Origin: Odontesthes bonariensis
Taxonomy: Eukaryota > Chordata > Actinopteri > Atheriniformes > Atherinopsidae
Direction of reading: 5' to 3'
DNA: 64,000 bases
Assembly: GCF_027942865.1 (NCBI RefSeq)
Contig: NC_134524.1
Location: 19,273,536-19,337,535, forward strand
Shown: in pieces, positions 9,140-20,660 of the stretch
How the letters are laid out: every line of letters starts with the position of its first letter
How positions within the stretch are numbered: the stretch's first letter is position 1
Made by a program: the position numbers and the translations under genes
The notes under the pieces: generated by a model
What the model was told of the DNA's origin: nothing
What the model saw: the letters and a program-made list of their open reading frames with translations, nothing else
Databases searched by the model: none

Positions 9140-11076
9140 TTACTTAATAACAACTTTCTCAATAAACTTAGATATAAAAGAGAGGTTAGAGACAGGTCTG
9201 TAGTTGTTCACCATAGAGGCGTCTAGAGTTCTCTTCTTTAGGAGTGGCTTAATGGCCGCTGTCTTTAGTGACTTGGGAAAAATGCCTGATGCCAGTGAGC
9301 TGTTAACTATTCGTAGGAGATCACTTTCTACTGAGGTAAAAACAGTTTTTAAAAAGTCGGATGGTATTATGTCCAGAGAACAAGTTGTTGATTTCAGCTG
9401 CCGAACTGTTTCCTTTAGGATTTTTAAATTAACAATATTAAATTGTGACATAACGTCTGTTGGAGCTATTTGTTATTTTGTATATTTGCCTCACTTATTA
9501 GTTAGTTATCTTTTGGGGGTTTAGTTTGGGGAATAAACCTTTTTTGGTTGTTTATGATATTTAGTATTGTTTGAGTTAATTTGGGTATTTAATCATGCTT
9601 TTATTCTGAAAGCACTGGGTAGCTGGGGCGCACTGGTGAGTTTACTTAGATGAGCAGGCAATCACAGGTGAGCAGGCACCTGAGGGCAAATAGGTTTTTA
9701 CCAGGGCAAGAGAGGCGGCAAAGGCCATTGTCATTTGTTTGTTTAATTGTTTTTGGAGAAATAAACCGAAAGAAACGTGGTTTTTTGCCTGGACAATGGA
9801 CTCAATTACCTGCGTAAATTCACTCCCATGGTGTCTCAGTGGCCGTTTGATTTCATTTAGTTTATTATGGTTTTGACATCTTTTTTGTTTTTTGATTATC
9901 GACACAAGAGGACGAATAGCCACTACAACGTCAGAGTTATTTCTAGGTTTTAGACACAGATTAGTTTTCTTGTTTGTCTGTGTTGCGTGAATGTCTTGTC
10001 TAATCGTTTTGATTTTTTGGCTAAAAAAGTTGGCAGGCTTTCTTTGTATAGCTCATAGTGAATCTGAAGCTTTGTTTTCCTCCATTTACGTTCAGCTTTC
10101 CTGCATTCTCTTTTCAGGTTTTTGACCGTAGTGGTGTTTCTCCATGGGGTTTTCTGTTTGATCAAGGTGCTCTTGATTCTTATCGGTGCAACAGCTTCCA
10201 TTACATTGAAAATTTTCAAGTTGAAATGATCCAGCATTCCTTCAACCGACTCTGCGCTCATTGTTGGTAACATAACTATGGCCTCCCTAAACTGAGCGCT
10301 TGTTTTCTCATTGATGTACCTCTTCTTAACTGAGAAGCTGGTTGTTTGAACATTCTGAGTAATATGTAAATCAAATAAAATACAAAAATGGTCAGACAAG
10401 GCCAAATCAGTAACACCAACAGAAGAAATATCAACACCTTTAGAAATGACCAGGTCCAGAATGTGACCTCGAAGGTGGGTTGGTTCTGTTACATGTTGCC
10501 ACAAACCAAACATGTCCTGCACAGAAGAAAATTCTTTGGCATTACCATCCGTCATATTATCCATGTGAATGTTAAAATCCCCGGTCAAGATAAAATGGTT
10601 AAAATCAGTCGAAATAACAGACAATAATTCAGAAAAATCATCAATAAAACTTGCACAGTATCCTGGAGATCTGTAAATGATTAAGAACAGGATTTTAGGA
10701 ACACCCTTTAAAATAAAACTAAGATATTCAAAAGAAGTGAATTCACCAAATGAGATCTTATTACACTGGAATGTATCTTTAAATAAGGCAGCCCCCCCCC
10801 CCCCCCCCCCACACACACACCTTTCCTCCCATTTATCCATAAAACTAAAGTTGGGGGGGCTGCTTCATTAAGAACAGTAGCACTTGTGCTCTCTGTTAAC
10901 CATGTTTCTGTAGGAAAAAGAAAATCTAAATTGTGTGAAATTATGAAGTCATGAACTAACAGTGACCTTTTGGACAGAGATCTAATATTAAGTAAGGCTA
11001 GCTTTGTGGAGTTTACACTGGTCTCTGATGTATTCTGAGTTGCACGTGGTACCATTAACAGATTAGATAGATTCAC
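9140..11076 (-). mobile_element. Truncated non-LTR retrotransposon (L2/CR1/Rex-like LINE)
   Basis: From the 5' side: an endonuclease N-terminus (LALLNIRSLSKRSLLVHDF ... FLFPTETWL) ending near a C-run; then the rest of the endonuclease (IYRSPGYCASFIDDF, LTGDFNIHMDN, LDLVISK, LSDHFCILFD) at about 9950-10790; a poorly conserved linker; then the beginning of reverse transcriptase (KPLLKKRTLDASMVNNYRPV, then SNLSFISKFIEKVV) at 9140-9451. Copy ends inside the RT, so it lacks the catalytic part. The reading frame shifts at the homopolymer. Dead element. Confidence 0.85.
10791..10820. repeat. C-run followed by CA repeat
   Basis: About 19 consecutive C followed by (AC)n, inside the LINE endonuclease region. 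It coincides with the frame change between the two endonuclease pieces, so slippage here probably broke the frame. Run length may also be affected by sequencing. Confidence 0.8.
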
Positions 11077-11187
11077 CCAGCAAGTTGACTGTTTTCCATT
11101 CCTTCTTTTACTAACTAATACAGGTGGCTTTGATAAAAATTACAGGAGGGCTCTGAGTCATAACGACTCTGCCTTTCTAAAATATCT

Positions 11188-11260
11188 GCAACTTGTAAAG
11201 ATTTGAACCCAAAAACTCTGTAACACCAAGCTTCTTTCGAGCATCCTGAACTATCTGGTC
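11188..11260 (-). repeat. tRNA-like unit, opposite orientation
   Basis: On the minus strand an AGATAGTTCAGGATGC block (A box-like) is followed 40 bases later by TGGGTTCAAATC (B box-like). It lies just beyond the LINE and faces the array at 8350-9065. No complete cloverleaf was seen. Confidence 0.4.
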
Positions 11261-11849
11261 TGAGAGAGTTTCGCTCTTTACTTTGAGAGTGAAGCATGAA
11301 AATGTTTCAGTCACGAGCTGTGACAGCTGACAGCTCCAACAGCCTGAGAAAACACTCTTTCTTAAATCCTGTGTCTGCCGTTGAACTTCAGTTTAATTCC
11401 ACTTATTTGTTGCAAACATCAGAGAACAAAACAGAAACAACAGTGAGTTTAATACGAGTGCAACATTTGTAGAGTTAATATGAGCACAGGCAGGTCTGCA
11501 GAGCAAATGTACAACAACTAACAGGGACTGGTTCATATGAAACCTCAGCAGCTCCTCGTGAGATGGACCAAACTCATCACTTGTAAATCCGTCACACGCT
11601 CAGATCCGGAAGGACAGCTCGCCTTCTGCGAAGACATTTTCTAATCTGACAGCTCAGTTCATGGACAACATCTAAGCAGTATTTATTTAAATTCAGTCAC
11701 TTGTAAATAAAACAAGTCTACGCTGTTATCAGGTCAAATACCTTTATATTACGTCTGTTAATATTATTTTATTTTTTGAAAGGTACCACCGGAAGTGTCA
11801 GTCATTTGTAATATTTCCGGCTTGACCTTTTCTGTAGATACCATTTGTG

Positions 11850-11864
11850 GCCACTAGAGGGCAG
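11850..11864 (+). promoter_or_regulatory. CTCF-like motif
   Basis: GCCACTAGAGGGCAG matches the CTCF core pattern CCAC-N-AG-RKGGCAG. It has a partner in the same orientation at 12256-12269. Binding is inferred from motif only; such motifs also spread inside repeats. Confidence 0.4.
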
Positions 11865-12255
11865 AAACGCCCCGCTCACAGTATAAAGACTGAATCTGTG
11901 GACTGCAGCTGGTGCCTTCATCATATTAACAAAATAACTTTAAAATAGATTTCACTCCATCTCAGACACAACAGCACAACAATGCTTTCAGTAAAACATT
12001 CAAACTGACAAAGTACAACAATCTTTACGAGACGTTTAATCCTTAAAGTTGTTTAAGCCTATGCTCTGATCTATCTATATATCTATCTATCTATCTTCAC
12101 TGAGTAATGAAATGCAATCATAACTAAATGTTAAGATTACAGTGTTGTTAAAATATTAATATGAATGCTCTATTCCATAATAAAACCTCATTTGATAAAG
12201 ATTTCCCACATTTCAACGTTCATGCTGACTTTCAGGGTGTAGTTACAGTGTATGG

Positions 12256-12269
12256 CCACCAGAGGGAAG
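12256..12269 (+). promoter_or_regulatory. CTCF-like motif
   Basis: CCACCAGAGGGAAG, one mismatch from the CTCF core pattern, about 400 bp from the motif at 11850. Motif-level evidence only. Confidence 0.35.
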
Positions 12270-12479
12270 TATAGAAACAGATGCTAGCAGATACGCAATT
12301 ATGTATCACTTCCGGTGAGGACATAAAAAAATAATAGCTTAATCCCAAATAATTGTTAGCTTCGTGAGTTCACCAAGTTGTCAGTTTTCATTTCATCACG
12401 TTAGCTGCTGAAGGTGATATTTTCCATCCATCCATTTATTGATTGTTTCTTATTGAGCTGAGATTTCTCTAGTTTTAGC

Positions 12480-12640
12480 TTCTTTTCATTGGTTCCCTGT
12501 TAAATTGGGAATAGAATTTAAGATTGTTCTCCTCCCATATAAAGCTGTTAATGACCGAGCTCCATCATGTCTCAAAGATGTCACAGTTGGATATTTTTCT
12601 AACAGTTCCTCTTTGTCAGCAGGTATCCCTGGCCTGGTGT
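12480..12640 (+). mobile_element. LINE reverse-transcriptase C-terminal fragment
   Basis: The plus strand reads FHWFPVKLGIEFKIVLLPYK then AVNDRAPSCLKDV, the HWLPV...RIDFKILLLTYKALNGLAP block found near the end of L2/CR1/Rex-like ORF2. No flanking RT was found, so it is a short fossil from a separate insertion, opposite in direction to the LINE at 9.1-11.1 kb. Confidence 0.75.
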
Positions 12641-13592
12641 CCCCTGTTCTCTCAGCCCCCAGCTGCCCTTCCTGGTTCTGATGCAGGTTTCTTCTTCTTC
12701 CCACAGCTGTCCTGCGCTCAGGATGGGAGATTGGACTGGAGAGAAGTTTCTTAGTTCGGAAAGAGTTTTTGAATTGGTTCCATGTGAATGAATAGAGTTA
12801 AGTGGATTATGAATTCAAGTTTATTATTTCAGTGTGTTGAGATGAAATTTGGTGTAAATAAGACTGAATTGTTTCCAGAGGGAAACAGTGTAGCTGTAAG
12901 TTAGCAGCAGATGCTGGCAAACAATGGGGTGGACCTAGCTGGAGATGTACACAGCGGGACTGTTAATTACTGCGTTTAAACATTTTGTATATATTAATAT
13001 TATGTGTGCTGCTTTAATAAATAGTTTGTCTGTGGTGTCACCTGGTGGATGTGCTTTGGAAACCTGAGTGTCAGGATTCTGGTGCTTAAAGATGGCTTGC
13101 TAGTGGACATTACTTGTCCATAATGTGTTGCGGGTTGTTAGTTTTCGAATTGAAAGACTTTTTGGGGGTTGAGAGGAAAAAAAAAAGAAAGAGCATGAGG
13201 CCTGGCCATGGGGGTTAGAAATTAAATTTTACTAAGTCCTAATGTTCTATGCCACAGGGACAGGTAGCACAAAATTTCACCTCCTTCATAACACCCTACT
13301 CGCAGCTCTCTGAACCTCAGGGAGGGACACTCCCCGACTCATCTCAGTGGGACTTTTGTTTATCCGGGATGTTCCACACCCATCTCTTGTCATTGTCTTC
13401 ATCTGGGATCTTTCATCTTCATCTAGACTTGCACCACACAGGACTTGATCTGCAACACCACTACTGATGGCAACCTACCTGCTATACCCACAGGTCCTTT
13501 CACATTTCAACAACTTTTTGGGATCCTTTTCTATCTGATCACTGTTGGACTTAAAACACATTAAAATTCTTCATTTAACAATAATTTTGCTT

Positions 13593-13932
13593 TCTCTGAC
13601 AGTTGAACCCACAACCCCTGTCACTGCAGACAGTTTCCAACCTGCTGAGCCATCTCATCATGCTTTAAGCTCACCTCCCACAGCACATTTCATTCTTCTC
13701 TTTGGGCTTTACACTCAGATGTCTTATATTAAATCCCCACTTTGAAAACAACTTGTGACCATTCAGTCACTCTCAGCTATCTCACCACAGTGATAAACAA
13801 ACATTTCTCTTCATTTCTTTCTCAACTGTGTGTAACTGACCTTAATATACTTTTTTACTGCCTGGGGATTGATCCTAAAACTTCTACACACCTGACAAGC
13901 ACTCCAAAGCCCGGAGCCAATAGGCCACAGTG
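13593..13932 (-). repeat. tRNA-like units, opposite arm
   Basis: Three minus-strand units: 13593-13664 (GATGGCTCAGCAGG ... GTGGGTTCAACTG), about 13725-13786 (GAGATAGCTGAGAG ... GGGGATTTAATA, weak) and 13857-13930 (GGCCTATTGGCTCC ... AGGATCAATCCCC). A-to-B box spacing is tRNA-like. They point toward the plus-strand array at 8350-9065, so the two arms form an inverted arrangement around about 4.5 kb that includes LINE debris. Confidence 0.4.
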
Positions 13933-16900
13933 AATAATCCTGGGAATTCCCTAAAAGCTCCACTTCGGAAAACATTTCTGAAACACTTCCGTTCACAAAC
14001 CTCCTCCTCTGATTAAATACAAACTCCAAAACTTTTCTCTCACTCGTAGTGGTGGCAGCTTTAAGCTTTAAAACCTCACTTTGCAAATAAAAGATCTATT
14101 AACAAAGCAGTGAGACATTAATCAACATATCCAAAATTTAATTTCTACTTCATAAAGGAAAATAACAGCATTGGCTGGAGCTCTCACAGTTCAGAAGTTA
14201 CTGATACACACAGAAACAGGGTGTTTCACAAAACCTGCATGAGACACACATCACTTTTTCAGTCGCTACCTTCTCACAGAAATGCATTTATACATGTTTA
14301 GCATGTATGTTACAACCCCTGACTGCGTTCCCTAAAATACTGCCCCCTACAGGTGATGGGATGGAAATACAACTCATGCATTTCCACATGTCAGCAAACA
14401 TCACTCCTCACAAAGGGAAAGGAATGGGGTGGATTCATATGCAGTTGCTCTCATTTGGAGACATTTTTTGCGTGCATGAACAACCAATCCATTCTGTTGC
14501 TTTTGGTCGGGCCGTCTTTGCCTCTTCACTTACAGATCTGCCGGAGATATTCAGTCGTCTCCAGAATGCTGCACACATGTATCCGTCCTTGCTCAGGCCG
14601 ATGCGTCTCGAGCAGATTTCACTCCTGCTTGAAAAGCAAGTTTGACTTCTCACACAGTTATGTGATGACTGATCACTCCAAAGCAGGTGCATGATACAAC
14701 CACAGCAAAAAAAGGAATAAATGCATAAATATAAAAAAAAAATTTTAAAAAATCAGGGCCTCTGATTACAGTGATGCACAATGATGGGCATCTGTTTATT
14801 TATGGCGCCCAAGAGTTAGCATTTTTTGTTGTTTGTCTCTTTTTTTGAACAGTTACTCCCACTGGAACGTTTTAAAGTGGTTTACAGCAAAGTGTTATCA
14901 TTACCTGCTTTGGTGCAGTTATAAATAAATTTTAAAAAATGAGGACGGCGTGTAGAATGGAACCCAAAATAGAATGTAATCGATCAGCAAATCTCACCGA
15001 CCAATATATTATTCACAACACAACATAGAAATGTTGAAAGTGAGACATTTTTGCCATTTCATTCCAAAATAGTAGTTCATCTCCAATTTGATGGTCGGAA
15101 CACGTCTATGAGAATTTGGGACGGAGATAACTAAAGGCTGCGACTCGTAGCAAATAATGAGGTTAATTGCAAACAAGTCTGAGAAGTCCAACATAATTGG
15201 GTATTAAAAAGAGCACATAAGAGAGGCAGAGTCTCCCAGAAGTGTGTTACTTCAGCAGAGGTTCAGCAACCTGCAGAAAGCTGTATGAACCAACTGTGGA
15301 GCAAAGTCAGAATAATGTGCCTCGGTGTAGAATTGCAAAGGCTGTGAATCTTTAGAGGATTTGAATATATTCTGTGAAGGATGGAATATTCATCTCTGTG
15401 TGCAATGAACAGTGCTGGATGTCTCCAGGCCCTCCGCATTAAAAACAGATGAGATTCTGTGAACTGCTCACAAAACACAGTTTAAAGCTGCATCATGCAA
15501 AGGAGAAGCCACATGTGACAATGATCCAGAATAAACCAGTTTTCCATGACTCAGCACTTTCAACATGATGCCACTGCATTAGTTTTATTTCACAGTTGAA
15601 TTCATCTTTTCTCAACACAAACCAGGGTTTTTGTCTTCTCCACCTTGAACCCAGCAAACACACATCAAACATACATCACATCACAGATGGTTGTTAGCAT
15701 TAAAACATGTCCAGAACATGTCCTCAAAAAACACTGATTTTTCTCACTCATCGCAAATGCAAGACTAGTTTTCCTAAAAGCATCTCGTGACGATTCGCAT
15801 CTTTCTTTTTGCCTCTGGAACAACTTTGAACAGTTGGCGAAAATTATAGCATAGAAATAAATCCTTTTTTTTTTTTTTTTTTTATACACACAATGCCATT
15901 AAATTGTTGAGAAATGATTCATCGTGAAAGATTAGAGTCATCCGTGTTTTTTTTTTTAAGTGACACAGCTGAGCGTCACCTTCAGGGTCAAGAGATTTAT
16001 TTTGGGAAAACCAGCTCAGTATGCTTCAAAATCCAAGTTTGTCTGTTTTGCGCTTCATAAAACAGAAAATATGTTTCCGTTTATAATGAAGCATTGTACG
16101 AAATGTTCACACAAACACACCGAATTTGATTTGATTTAAAAAAAAAACACACACACACACAAACAAAAGGGCCCAGCAAGCACAGCCACCCGAGTCAAAC
16201 TCTGAAACCGATCCGGCTCCTTCGTATCTCGAAGAGAACCAGTATCAGGGATTTAAAGGGCGAGTCAACAGTTTACAGCCAGAGACGAGCGTTTTCTTTC
16301 ACTTGAGTCGGCCGATTTTCCTTTCAGAGGTGAATGCAGCCGAAGTCAGGAACCAAACTGTTTAAATATGTAAAAAAAAGAAACACTGAAGCGCTGGCAT
16401 GTTGCCGCTTCTGCTACATGATTATCAGGTGCAAAGGAGTCTAAAGGTTCCAGGTCAGTTTAATCGGACAGATTTAAATATTAAAATGGCGTTAATCCGA
16501 GTCGAAGATGGGAAAAAAAGAACGATTAATCCACGGGTTCAGCTGCCGGCTCTGAGTTCTGGAGAACTTTCAAAGAACTTCTGCTCTCTGGATTTTTGAG
16601 GAGGTAAATGCATCGTAGTGCTACAAACTCGCCTGAAAATCGATTTTCCAACAAGAACCGCATTTACAACTCTCCTCAAAGTTCCTAAATGCACCAGTGG
16701 AGTGTTGTTTTGTTTTAAATCAACCAACAGCACTACTTAATTGGCAAATGACCCATTTTATGATAAATATCCAATATGAGTTTCATGGCTGGATAAACCA
16801 AAGTAGAAGGTGAACCTAAATGTATTTGGGGAAGGTTTGGCAGTTACGTTTGCTCAACGAGCTAAAAGGTGCAGAACTACCAGAGTGGACTTTTAACACT

Positions 16901-17955
16901 AAAACCAACAGACTGCCATGAACTGAACAGACTTCGGCTTCCCGTTGGCCCAGGTGGCTGCAGCTCGAAAAGCATCAACAGAAGGCTCCTCTTGGTTTGG
17001 TATAAAGCAAAGAAAAAGAATTAAGACCACTGGGTTGATAGCAGGCATAGAAGGTCAAAGGCTGGTCCGCTGATTGAGAGTTTGGCTGCTGCTGAGGTTC
17101 TCTGTGAGAGCAACGATGGCTCAGTTAGAGGAACAGAGCACTGGAGATCTTCATGCTGTCACAGCTCTCTTCTAACTAGTTTTCATTCAACATTTGCTAT
17201 AATAATAAATCGCCCTTAAATAAAAGTGCCTTCATGTGGTGGAGAGGAGAGTGGTTCAGTAAATTAGATGCAGCTGGACACTGAGGGACGAGCTCGATGT
17301 TTAGTGGTTGGGTGCAAAAAACGCTTTCCTAATTGGCGACTTTGAACTGCAATCTTTGTATTTGGAATATCTACATCAACATATCATTATTAATGGCTCA
17401 TGCCCACATTTAATCCCCACTGCCACAGTACAAATCCTCAGTTACTAGTTTGTGTCTTCATTTTACCCGCAGACCTGCTCTGCGCCAACAAGCTGCAGCG
17501 TGTCACAAGACGCAGCGAAAACTCTATTAGGACACAACAGTGTGACCCACAAATAACCCACGTGGCTTAGATTGACTGACGCTTACTCCTAATGTGACCC
17601 AATTTGGTTTGGATTCCACAGAAAACCCTGCTTGAAAGACAGTGTACATGTACCAACTGGGAGCTCGGAAACTCCAGACTTCCGGGTGATTTCTGAATAT
17701 TGCTGCGCGTTTAAACTAACCGACTGATTTGGCCAAAATGGCCCCAGCAATGCAGCATGTTTCCAAGTCTTCAAACTCTCCAGTTCTCCAGATTCTAGAA
17801 TCCCATCTGTGGCCAAACTCTTAATCAGCGGCTCCAGCAGAAAGGTAAAGGCCATGGAGAGGTCATATCGCCGCATCGGGTCAACACCTTTATCCAGATG
17901 ATGACCGACACTTCTTTTCAAGTTTTATAGAAAGGAACTCCCTTCCTTTGATGCT

Positions 17956-17956
<1 letters not shown>

Positions 17957-17996
<40 letters not shown>
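17957..17996. repeat. CA dinucleotide microsatellite
   Basis: About 20 uninterrupted AC units, typical of fish genomes. Confidence 0.97.
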
Positions 17997-17998
<2 letters not shown>

Positions 17999-18155
17999 CA
18001 AATGTTCTTCATCCACGAGTTAAAACACAAAAATATCCCTTCACTCTCAGTGTGACCCCTAATAACCAGATACATCAATTGACGGAATGATGGATGTGTA
18101 TATGGATCGGTATGATTGGTGGATGTCACATCTGACAGACACATGACCATATAAG

Positions 18156-18205
18156 GAAAGAGATCCGTCAGTCCTTGTTGCTATAGATCCCTCCGGATCT
18201 CTTTC
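18156..18205. repeat. Short perfect inverted repeat (hairpin)
   Basis: GAAAGAGATCCG (18156-18167) and its exact complement CGGATCTCTTTC (18194-18205) are separated by 26 bases. This could form a stem-loop in RNA. The stem is too short for a typical microRNA precursor. Confidence 0.6.
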
Positions 18206-19669
18206 ATTACACTCCTTCAACACCCTTCAGAAACCTCAAAGCTCATATTTCTCCCCGTTTTTCCCCCACAGGAGAAGCTGCTAACTGTTGAAAATGCATC
18301 GAAAAAGTCTAAATGTTTTGAGCAACAATGTGAAAAATCGTTTCTTTTAATCAAGAAAATGTCGGGTGGGTTTTTTTTTTCAGGGTGCTGAAATAGTGTC
18401 GGCGATGAGACTCTTTCTTTTCATTGTAGTACTACTTAGTTTTCAAGCTGCTACTGTTTCCCTACGTCACGACAGACTCACACGGACGGACATCGACAGA
18501 CGGAGTGATATTTACAATATTTACAACGCATTTTATCCCGTGTAAACTGCTGTGGACCGAGGAGAGAGCTCCGGTTTGGCCCCAAAAAACCCGCCCTGAA
18601 CCTCGGTCGCAACACAGGTAGAAACCTCGACAGGCTGTTGATATCGCTTTTAGAAAATGTGAGGTTTGGAAGTGGCTCAGGTAATCAGAGCTACAGTACA
18701 AAGTCTGGGGAGAAGGGAAGGACGGGAGGTGGGCATCAGGGCCGGTCCTGTGGCAGAACTAAAGAGGACACCAAGGCTTCAGGAGGTCCGTTGTTATGGG
18801 CTTCTTTTCCCCCTCTAAAATGAATCTGCAAACATTTTTAGGAACCTCTCTAACTAAAGCTTCAAAATGAATTTGCAGACATGGTGAATAGAGTCGATTT
18901 TCCCATCTAACTCGAGGCAAGAATGTGTATTTCCCAAGTTGTCAAACTTTACAAGAAAGAAATATCTCAGCGAAAAAACAAAACAAAAAAAAGGAATGAA
19001 CTAAGTGCGAGGTTCCGAGGGATTGGACCCGTGGAAGAAGGGGCTCAGATTTAAGGACATTAAGAGGAGTTAATCAGCAGCGTATACAGGCACGGTACTC
19101 GATTATCTCCTCTGGGTGCTTTTTTTTTGTTTTGTTTCGTTTTTTTCTGGATGACAAAGTAGAAGAAATGAGAAAAGGTCCTTCGGGCCAGCAGAAGGAG
19201 AACTGGAGGGCAAAGGCAGAAAAAAAACGGGACGTTTCCCAGAGTAAATGGAAGACATCCTGGTGGTAGGAACTACAGAGAGAGCGTAATCCCAGAAGCA
19301 GAACATTTTCTGAATGGTTCAGTTGTGTATATCCTAGCAAAATGTCACAGTCCCTTCATGTCAGTGTCATTCAGAAGAGAGGTACAGTCAGGGCCACTTT
19401 CAGGAAGACGGCAGCCACTGGGCGATGAAGCGGCTCGTCTGACAGCACCTTCACGGTGTCCCCATGTCCATATGGTAAATATGTCCCTAGAGCAGCATGG
19501 AGGTGACGTCATTACTTGTTGTTTTTTACCAGGACAAAGTTTGAGTGATTTAACGGTGCTCAGCAGAAGAGACGGGCCGCCGGTAGAATAAATGAGAGTC
19601 TGAACAAGAGTTTAACCTGGAGAAAATACTGGGGGAAAAAAAACCAGTGGAACAAACTGCCTGTATGCT

Positions 19670-20660
19670 AAGCCAGAGGTGAGGAGCCCTGTTCAGTTTG
19701 CAGAACATGAAGATAGACCAAGGAGGGAGAAATAAATACAATCCCAGAGTCGAGGGATGGGAACGTGTTTGACTAGGAAAATGTCGTAGGGCAGACTTCA
19801 GGGAACTTGTTTGGTATCCAGCACATGAAAGGTGACATATTTAGTTTATTTATGTTCCGGGCTGGAGTTGAGGGAACTCGCTGCTGGAGGTGAGACAGCA
19901 TCAGTGTGGGCAAAAGATAACACCATGAGGGGACTTTTTTTGGTTGCCTAAATAAGGAGTTATACATGAAATGCAGTCTGGAGGATTTGCTCCTGACTGT
20001 AATTTGATTAAACAGTATTCAGTGTGCCGTAAGGCTCCCAGTGAGGGAAACGGAGCGTGTCCTAGACCGTACTTGGGGAAACTTGCTTGAGCTTAAACGA
20101 AGGAAATAGGGCTGAAAGAAAGAAACCAGACCGGTTCTAGACTGGATTTTAAGGGAACTACTTTGGTTACCAGAACTAAGGGGATTCATGTGGTTTCAAA
20201 TAGACTTGTTCATGAAGTGAAGCTGTGTTCAACGGGTCTAACTTGATGTGTTTTACATTGGGAAAAAAGAACGGGATGTTTTGAAAGATATTTGGTTTCC
20301 ATTTGAAAAATAGACGTTTTCTAGAATTCTCTAGAAGTTTGGAAACTTTCATTACATCAAACCAGATACAGAGTTTTCTGTTCAGTTTCCACGAGGTGAA
20401 ATGGGTCATGTCCAAGAACAATGTGGAACAACTTGCTCGGTTTCCAGTAGACACATTGGGACTTTGAGAGCAGACTGGGGGGCTCTTCTAGAAGATGGGA
20501 AAAGGGTCCCTGTGATTTTCACACTGAACCAGAGGCGGGGGAACCTTTCGTTCCAGTAGAAGAGACGGCGAGTGTTATGTTGGGTTTCCAGTCAGTGAAA
20601 GGGGGTTGTGTTCTAGACAAGAGGTGAGGGCACTTGTTTTGTTTCCAGGATCGGGGACTC
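19670..20660. repeat. Decayed minisatellite (about 45-50 bp units)
   Basis: A motif close to GGGAACTTGTTTGGTTTCCAG recurs near 19683, 19797, 19930, 20073, 20152, 20280, 20375, 20425, 20540, 20583 and 20625. Between copies there are often TTCTAGAC- and AAGGGG-like blocks. Close neighbours are 40-50 bp apart and others about twice that. Units are strongly diverged. The last units overlap the final coding exon of dclk2. Confidence 0.6.

Larger units (their letters stand above)
14100..19660. other. No recognisable gene; possible long 3' UTR or downstream region of dclk2
   Basis: No coding frame with recognisable similarity on either strand. Since dclk2 ends at 20613 on the minus strand, part of this stretch may be its 3' UTR, but I cannot fix a polyadenylation site. 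It contains a CA microsatellite (17957-17996) and a 12-bp perfect inverted repeat (18156-18205). Confidence 0.4.

Noticed and set aside
14560..14640. LINE remnant (RLQNAA-like peptide on the plus strand)
   Set aside because: Only a short chance-level match; no adjoining RT sequence.
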